In this document: positions 14,533 through 18,040 of the stretch, in pieces
Layout: every line of letters begins with the position of its first letter
Numbering within the stretch: position 1 is the stretch's first letter
NCBI GenBank assembly: GCA_012800625.1
Contig: JAAZIY010000004.1
Location: 1 to 18,040 of the forward strand
From: Lentisphaerota bacterium
GTDB lineage: Bacteria; Verrucomicrobiota; Lentisphaeria; Oligosphaerales; Oligosphaeraceae
DNA: 18,040 nt
Direction of reading: 5' to 3'
Made by a program: the position numbers and the translations under genes
Notes under the pieces: model-generated
The model's database searches: none
Seen by the model: the letters and a program-made list of their open reading frames with translations, nothing else
Told to the model about the DNA's origin: nothing

Positions 14533-15588
14533 TTGGAAGCCCACAAAGTCAAGAGCGAAGCCTATAAGGCAGCCGGCGTCGATATAGACCTGGCCGGTCG
14601 TTTGCTTTCCGGTCTGAAAGAGAGCATCTCGGCTACACGTCGCCCCGAGGCGCTGGCCCCCATCGGTGGTTTTGGCGGCCTGTTTCGCATAGACCTGGCG
14701 CGCTGGCGGCATCCTATTTTGGTGAGCAGCATTGACGGTGTGGGCACCAAGCTGATGATCGCCAATATGATGAATAAGCACGACACGGTGGGGCACGACA
14801 TCGTCAACCACTGCATCAATGATATCGCAGTGCAGGGCGCCGAACCGGTCTACTTTATGGACTATATTGGCATAGGTCGGTTGCGCAGCCCGCTGTATGA
14901 ACAGGTTATTGGCGGCATGGCCGAGGCCTGCAAGGCGCAAAATGTCACCCTGCTCGGCGGCGAGACCGCAGAGATGCCGGGAATGTACGGCGAGGACTAT
15001 GACTTGGTAGGCTGCATTACCGGCATAGTCGAGGAGGAGCACATCATCAGCGGCGAGAAAATCCGCCCCGGCCACATCGCCATAGGCCTGAAATCCAGCG
15101 GCCTGCACACCAACGGCTACTCCCTGGCGCGGCGCATACTCCTCGAACAGGCCGGGCTGAGTCTGGACAGCCGCCCCGAGCAGCTGCAGGGGCGCAGCCT
15201 GGGCGAAGCGCTGCTGGAGCCGCACCGCTGCTATTGGCCGGCCATACGCAAAGCCATGCAGGCACGCATCGCCCTGGACGGCATCGCCCACATCACCGGC
15301 GGCGGACTGTATGACAACGTCCCCCGTGTGCTGCCCGAGGGCGTCATGGTGCGTTTCGAGGCGGCCAATATACACGAGGCGCCGCCGCTGTTTGAATTCA
15401 TCCAAAACTGCGGCCAGGTGGACCCACACGAGATGTATCGCGTCTTTAACATGGGCGTGGGCATGGTCTGGTTCGTGCCCGAGCAAGATGTGGGCAATGC
15501 CCTCGAGGTCTGTCTGGGAGAGGGTTACGAGGCCGCCGTTATCGGCAAGGTCTTCGCCGGCGAGGGCAATGTCGAAATCATCCTGTAG
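14533..15588 (+). CDS. purM: Phosphoribosylformylglycinamidine cyclo-ligase (AIR synthetase)
   Basis: PurM catalyses the ATP-dependent closure of FGAM to AIR, the fifth step of de novo purine synthesis, in the cytoplasm. The protein is 351 aa against about 345 usual. Landmarks are YKAAGVDID near the N-terminus, SSIDGVGTKLMIA, NHCINDIAVQGAEPVYFMDY, GGETAEMPGMY, GLHTNGYSLARRIL and HITGGGLYDNVPRVLP, in the expected order. The start is TTG 14533, because AAGGAG (14521-14526) lies 6 bp before it and the family N-terminus begins there. The frame open from 14416 runs back into the 10-bp array and is not credible. A TATAAT (14497-14502) upstream may be a -10 element, but no -35 is visible. Confidence 0.95.
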   Translation: MEAHKVKSEAYKAAGVDIDLAGRLLSGLKESISATRRPEALAPIGGFGGLFRIDLARWRHPILVSSIDGVGTKLMIANMMNKHDTVGHDIVNHCINDIAVQGAEPVYFMDYIGIGRLRSPLYEQVIGGMAEACKAQNVTLLGGETAEMPGMYGEDYDLVGCITGIVEEEHIISGEKIRPGHIAIGLKSSGLHTNGYSLARRILLEQAGLSLDSRPEQLQGRSLGEALLEPHRCYWPAIRKAMQARIALDGIAHITGGGLYDNVPRVLPEGVMVRFEAANIHEAPPLFEFIQNCGQVDPHEMYRVFNMGVGMVWFVPEQDVGNALEVCLGEGYEAAVIGKVFAGEGNVEIIL

Positions 15589-15626
15589 GCCAGGCGCTCA
15601 GTGGCAGTAGGCGCCGGGCGCAAACA

Positions 15627-16487
15627 ATGTGGCGGCAAGCAAGCGCAATGTCCGATTTAATCTCACAACTACAGCATATACTACGGCGTAAATGCCTGCT
15701 TGGCCAAAGCCGGCTGCCGCTTTCCGAGCAGAACCGCGCCTTGCTCCAGGTAAGGCTGCTCGAGCCGAGGCCTCAGGCGAAGGAAAGCGCGCCGCCACAG
15801 ACGGCCAGAACTGCCCCGCCAGCGCTGTCGGCCAGCGCGCCCGCTCCCGCGCCTGTCGCTGCCCCGGCTTTGCGCCCTTTGCCGCCTTTGCAGCAGTTGG
15901 GCTGGGACGAGTTGGAGCAGGCCATGCGCACTTGTCAGGCCTGCGCCCTGTATCAGACGCGGCAGCACGTGGTTTGCGGCGGCGGCTTTCGCCAGTCCAG
16001 GCTTATGTTTATAGGAGAGGGACCCGGTGCGGAGGAGGACCGCCAGGGGCGGGTCTTCGTCGGCAGAGCCGGCGAGATGCTGAACAATATGATCAAGGCC
16101 ATGGGCTTTGATCGCGAGGCGCAGAACCCCGAACATGGAGTCTATATCGCCAATATACTCAAATGCCGCCCGCCTCAAAACCGCAACCCGCTAGAGGGGG
16201 AGGCACAGGCCTGCCTGCCTTTTGTGCAGCGCCAGATCGAACTTTTGCAGCCGGAGCTAATCGTGCTTCTGGGCGGCGTGGCACTGAAATATCTCCTGGG
16301 CTTGACCGGGATCACCAAGCTGCGGGGCAACTGGCTGGAGTATCGCGGCATTCCGGTAATGCCGACTTTTCATCCGGCCTACCTGCTGCGCTTTGAAAGG
16401 CAGAAGAACCTCTTTGTCAACGAAAAGCGCAAGGTCTGGCATGATCTGCAACTGGTCATGCAGAGACTCGCCCCGCCTGGAGCCTAG
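15627..16487 (+). CDS. Uracil-DNA glycosylase, family 4 ([4Fe-4S] type)
   Basis: The enzyme removes uracil from DNA to start base-excision repair. The 286-aa protein has an N-terminal extension with a Pro/Ala-rich linker (residues about 55-88), then the catalytic domain from about residue 93. Family-4 features are Cys103 and Cys106 (CQAC), Cys180 (LKCRPPQNR) and Cys196, which should bind the iron-sulfur cluster. The uracil-pocket motif GEGPGAEED (130-138) is present, and HPAYLLR with H249 is the second active-site motif. Neither ATG 15627 nor the in-frame ATG 15648 has an SD; the shorter protein (MSDLISQLQHIL...) is equally plausible. The gene follows purM by 38 bp. Confidence 0.92.
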   Translation: MWRQASAMSDLISQLQHILRRKCLLGQSRLPLSEQNRALLQVRLLEPRPQAKESAPPQTARTAPPALSASAPAPAPVAAPALRPLPPLQQLGWDELEQAMRTCQACALYQTRQHVVCGGGFRQSRLMFIGEGPGAEEDRQGRVFVGRAGEMLNNMIKAMGFDREAQNPEHGVYIANILKCRPPQNRNPLEGEAQACLPFVQRQIELLQPELIVLLGGVALKYLLGLTGITKLRGNWLEYRGIPVMPTFHPAYLLRFERQKNLFVNEKRKVWHDLQLVMQRLAPPGA

Positions 16488-16500
16488 CGGCAAGGATGCC

Positions 16501-16520
16501 CTTCGTGTGTCTTCGTGTGC
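16501..16520 (-). repeat. Inverted pair of 10-bp units
   Basis: On the complementary strand the units read GCACACGAAG and ACACACGAAG, with an AATTTTT flank as beside the other arrays. The pair sits between the glycosylase stop and the transporter start. Confidence 0.82.
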
Positions 16521-16553
16521 AAAAATTCCACGTTTTTATCAGCCTTTGCTCAG

Positions 16554-17822
16554 ATGTCCGCCAAAACGCATATCAACTCGCTTGGTTTTTCCGCTTATCT
16601 GGCCACGCAATTTGCCGGCGCCTTCAACGACAATCTTTTCAAGCTGCTGCTTATTTGCTTCGCCAGCAATTTTCTCGGGGAAAGCAGTGCTGCGGCCAAG
16701 AGTTATGTGCCTTTGGCCGGCGCACTTTTCATCCTGCCTTTTCTGCTCTGCTCCGCCTACGCCGGATATCTGGCTGATCGTTTCAGCAAGAAGCCGGTGA
16801 TGGTGGCCAGCAAGCTGGCCGAGGTCGTCGTCATGCTGGCAGGGCTGCTGTTCTTTCGCCTGAAAGCGGTCAATGCCCTGCTTTTTGTACTCTTCTGCAT
16901 GGGGGCGCAGAGCAGTTTTTTCAGTCCGGCCAAATACGGTTTTCTGCCCGAGGTGTTGCCTGCCTCGGAGCTGCCCCGAGCCAATGGCCTCAATCAGCTC
17001 TTTACCTTTATGGCCATAATCTTGGGCAGCTGGGCCGGCGGGGCCTTGAGCGCCTGGAGCGGGGCCAGTCCGCATCTGGCGGCCTATTTCTGCGTGCTTA
17101 TTGCCATAGTCGGCAGCCTAAGCAGTCTGGGCATTAGCGCCACCCCGCAAGGCAACCCGCTGGCGCGCTGCAAACTAGACCCATTTACGCCGCATCTGAA
17201 CACCTTTTTGGAGATGAGGCAGAACCGTCTGCTTCTGTTAAGTCTGCTGGCCAACTCTTACTTCTGGTTTGTCGGCGCCCTTTTTCAGCTTAGCATAGTC
17301 TTTTTCGCCAAGGACAGCCTGCGGGGCGACGACCATCTGGTGGGCTACTTGCAGGCCGCCGTGGCGCTGGGCATAGGCTTCGGCAGCGTTATCGCCGGCT
17401 TCTTGTCTCGACGCAAGATCGAGTATGGCCTGATTTTGCCCGGCGGCCTGCTGATGAGCCTCTGCGCGCTACTGCTGGGACTCTATGGCGGCACGCGCCT
17501 CAACGCCTATATCTTTTCGGCTGGCCTGGGTTTTTGCGGCGGCTTCTTTCAGCTGCCGCTGATTACCACCATCCAAAAACACAGCCCGAAAAAAAGCCTG
17601 GGGCGTTATTTGGCGGCGGCCAATGCCCTGGACTGCATCGCCATGATCACGGCTTCGCTGGTGCAGTGGCTGCTTTTGAACAGCCTTCAACTGAGGGCGG
17701 AAGGCATCTTCATCTTTATCGCTGTTAGTAGCATCCTGGTGATGTTGCTCCTGCTTAAAGCCGTGCCCGCACTGTTGCAGCGCAGCAAAAAAATGCTGAC
17801 GGGCCAACTTTTGGGACACTAA
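16554..17822 (+). CDS. MFS transporter, LplT-like (putative lysophospholipid transporter)
   Basis: This 422-aa protein has about 12 hydrophobic segments. Near the N-terminus is ATQFAGAFNDNLFKLLL, the FNDN signature of LplT and of the MFS domain fused to acyl-ACP synthetases. LADRFSKKPVM between TM2 and TM3 is the MFS loop motif. SSFFSPAKYGFLPEVLP and ANGLNQLFTF are also typical of the LplT group. In E. coli LplT flips lysophospholipids inward for re-acylation by Aas; no Aas partner gene is in the window. ATG 16554 was chosen because the 13 residues before it, from 16515, are encoded partly by the 10-bp repeat. The stop codon TAA (17820-17822) lies inside a GGACACTAAG unit, so the repeat supplies the last residues (GH) and the stop. 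Confidence 0.88.
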   Translation: MSAKTHINSLGFSAYLATQFAGAFNDNLFKLLLICFASNFLGESSAAAKSYVPLAGALFILPFLLCSAYAGYLADRFSKKPVMVASKLAEVVVMLAGLLFFRLKAVNALLFVLFCMGAQSSFFSPAKYGFLPEVLPASELPRANGLNQLFTFMAIILGSWAGGALSAWSGASPHLAAYFCVLIAIVGSLSSLGISATPQGNPLARCKLDPFTPHLNTFLEMRQNRLLLLSLLANSYFWFVGALFQLSIVFFAKDSLRGDDHLVGYLQAAVALGIGFGSVIAGFLSRRKIEYGLILPGGLLMSLCALLLGLYGGTRLNAYIFSAGLGFCGGFFQLPLITTIQKHSPKKSLGRYLAAANALDCIAMITASLVQWLLLNSLQLRAEGIFIFIAVSSILVMLLLLKAVPALLQRSKKMLTGQLLGH

Positions 17823-18037
17823 GGCACACGAAGGGGGAGGCCACGAAGGGGGAGGACACGAAGGCACACGAAGGCACACTAAGGGCTTATGCGGCGCCTG
17901 TTTTGGTTTGTTGGGAAAAGAGAACCGGACAAAACGGGAAAACTCGATGAAATATCATGGAAACGCAAATTTCCTGCTGAAATTTCAATTTTTTCTTGAT
18001 AATCTGTCCATTTGGTGCCCCGAAGGGGCAACCTAAT
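17814..18037 (+). repeat. Dispersed direct repeat, copy 2, with expanded 10-bp array
   Basis: The array at 17814-17883 holds GGACACTAAG, GCACACGAAG, two 15-bp variants (GGGGAGGCCACGAAG, GGGGAGGACACGAAG), GCACACGAAG and GCACACTAAG. From 17874 the sequence follows copy 1 (5181-5358): GGCTTATGCG, GTTTTGGTTTGTTGGGAAAA, CTCGATGAAAT, AATCTGTCCATTTGGTGCCC and AACCTAAT. The terminal hairpin TGCCCC-GAA-GGGGCA lies at 18016-18030. The repeat probably continues past the window. Confidence 0.88.
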
Positions 18038-18040
18038 GTA

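Noticed and set aside
14515..15486. 323-aa open frame on the minus strand opposite purM
   Set aside because: purM is unmistakable on the + strand; the antisense frame is a codon-bias shadow.

Overview
The window looks like the chromosome of a PVC-group bacterium, most likely Lentisphaerota/Victivallales-like. This is inferred from gene content, not from a marker gene: pseudopilin-like proteins with a C-terminal DGH motif sit inside a carbohydrate locus, a LacI-family regulator heads it, and the intergenic DNA is full of short dispersed repeats. Every convincing gene is on the + strand. No rRNA, tRNA, CRISPR array, transposase or integrase was seen.

Region 1 (1-13502) is an accessory carbohydrate/envelope locus. 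It opens with a roughly 234-bp repeat, then a consensus sigma70-type promoter (371-399) with a perfect 16-bp LacI/PurR-type palindrome at the predicted start of transcription (407-422). These precede a LacI-family repressor gene (448-1503). Two bases after it comes a 924-aa secreted hydrolase-like protein (1506-4280), then a type II pseudopilin-like protein (4366-5166). A repeat-filled gap with a chain of hairpins (5167-5502) leads to a secreted mutarotase-fold-like protein (5503-6681) and a second pseudopilin-like protein with an eroded N-terminal signal (6729-7355). After an array of 10-bp repeats come an AlgI-type MBOAT O-acetyltransferase (7443-8849) and three tandem AlgJ/AlgX-like SGNH proteins (8864-10447, 10444-11394, 11424-13502). 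In these three the catalytic motifs run from canonical to altered.

Region 2 (13503-14532) holds no convincing gene. It contains a degenerate 10-bp repeat, a 9-bp minisatellite, an inverted copy of the repeat that opens the window (13912-14138), a hairpin cluster, a 25-bp inverted repeat pair and an inverted 10-bp array. The two large repeat copies therefore bracket the whole accessory locus in inverted orientation. The right copy carries a terminator-like hairpin with a six-T tract pointing out of the locus.

Region 3 (14533-17822) is ordinary core metabolism: purM (TTG start), a family-4 uracil-DNA glycosylase and an LplT-like MFS transporter. The window ends in a second copy of the repeat seen at 5181-5358.

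Working model (inference): a sugar ligand relieves LacI-type repression of a secreted glycan-active protein and associated pseudopilins, and the AlgI/AlgJ block O-acetylates an exported polysaccharide. Whether the two halves form one regulon is not shown by the sequence. The unusual parts are the inverted repeat bookends, the three AlgJ-like paralogues with a beta-domain that appears to have changed ends, and the structured repeat leader at 5337-5462.
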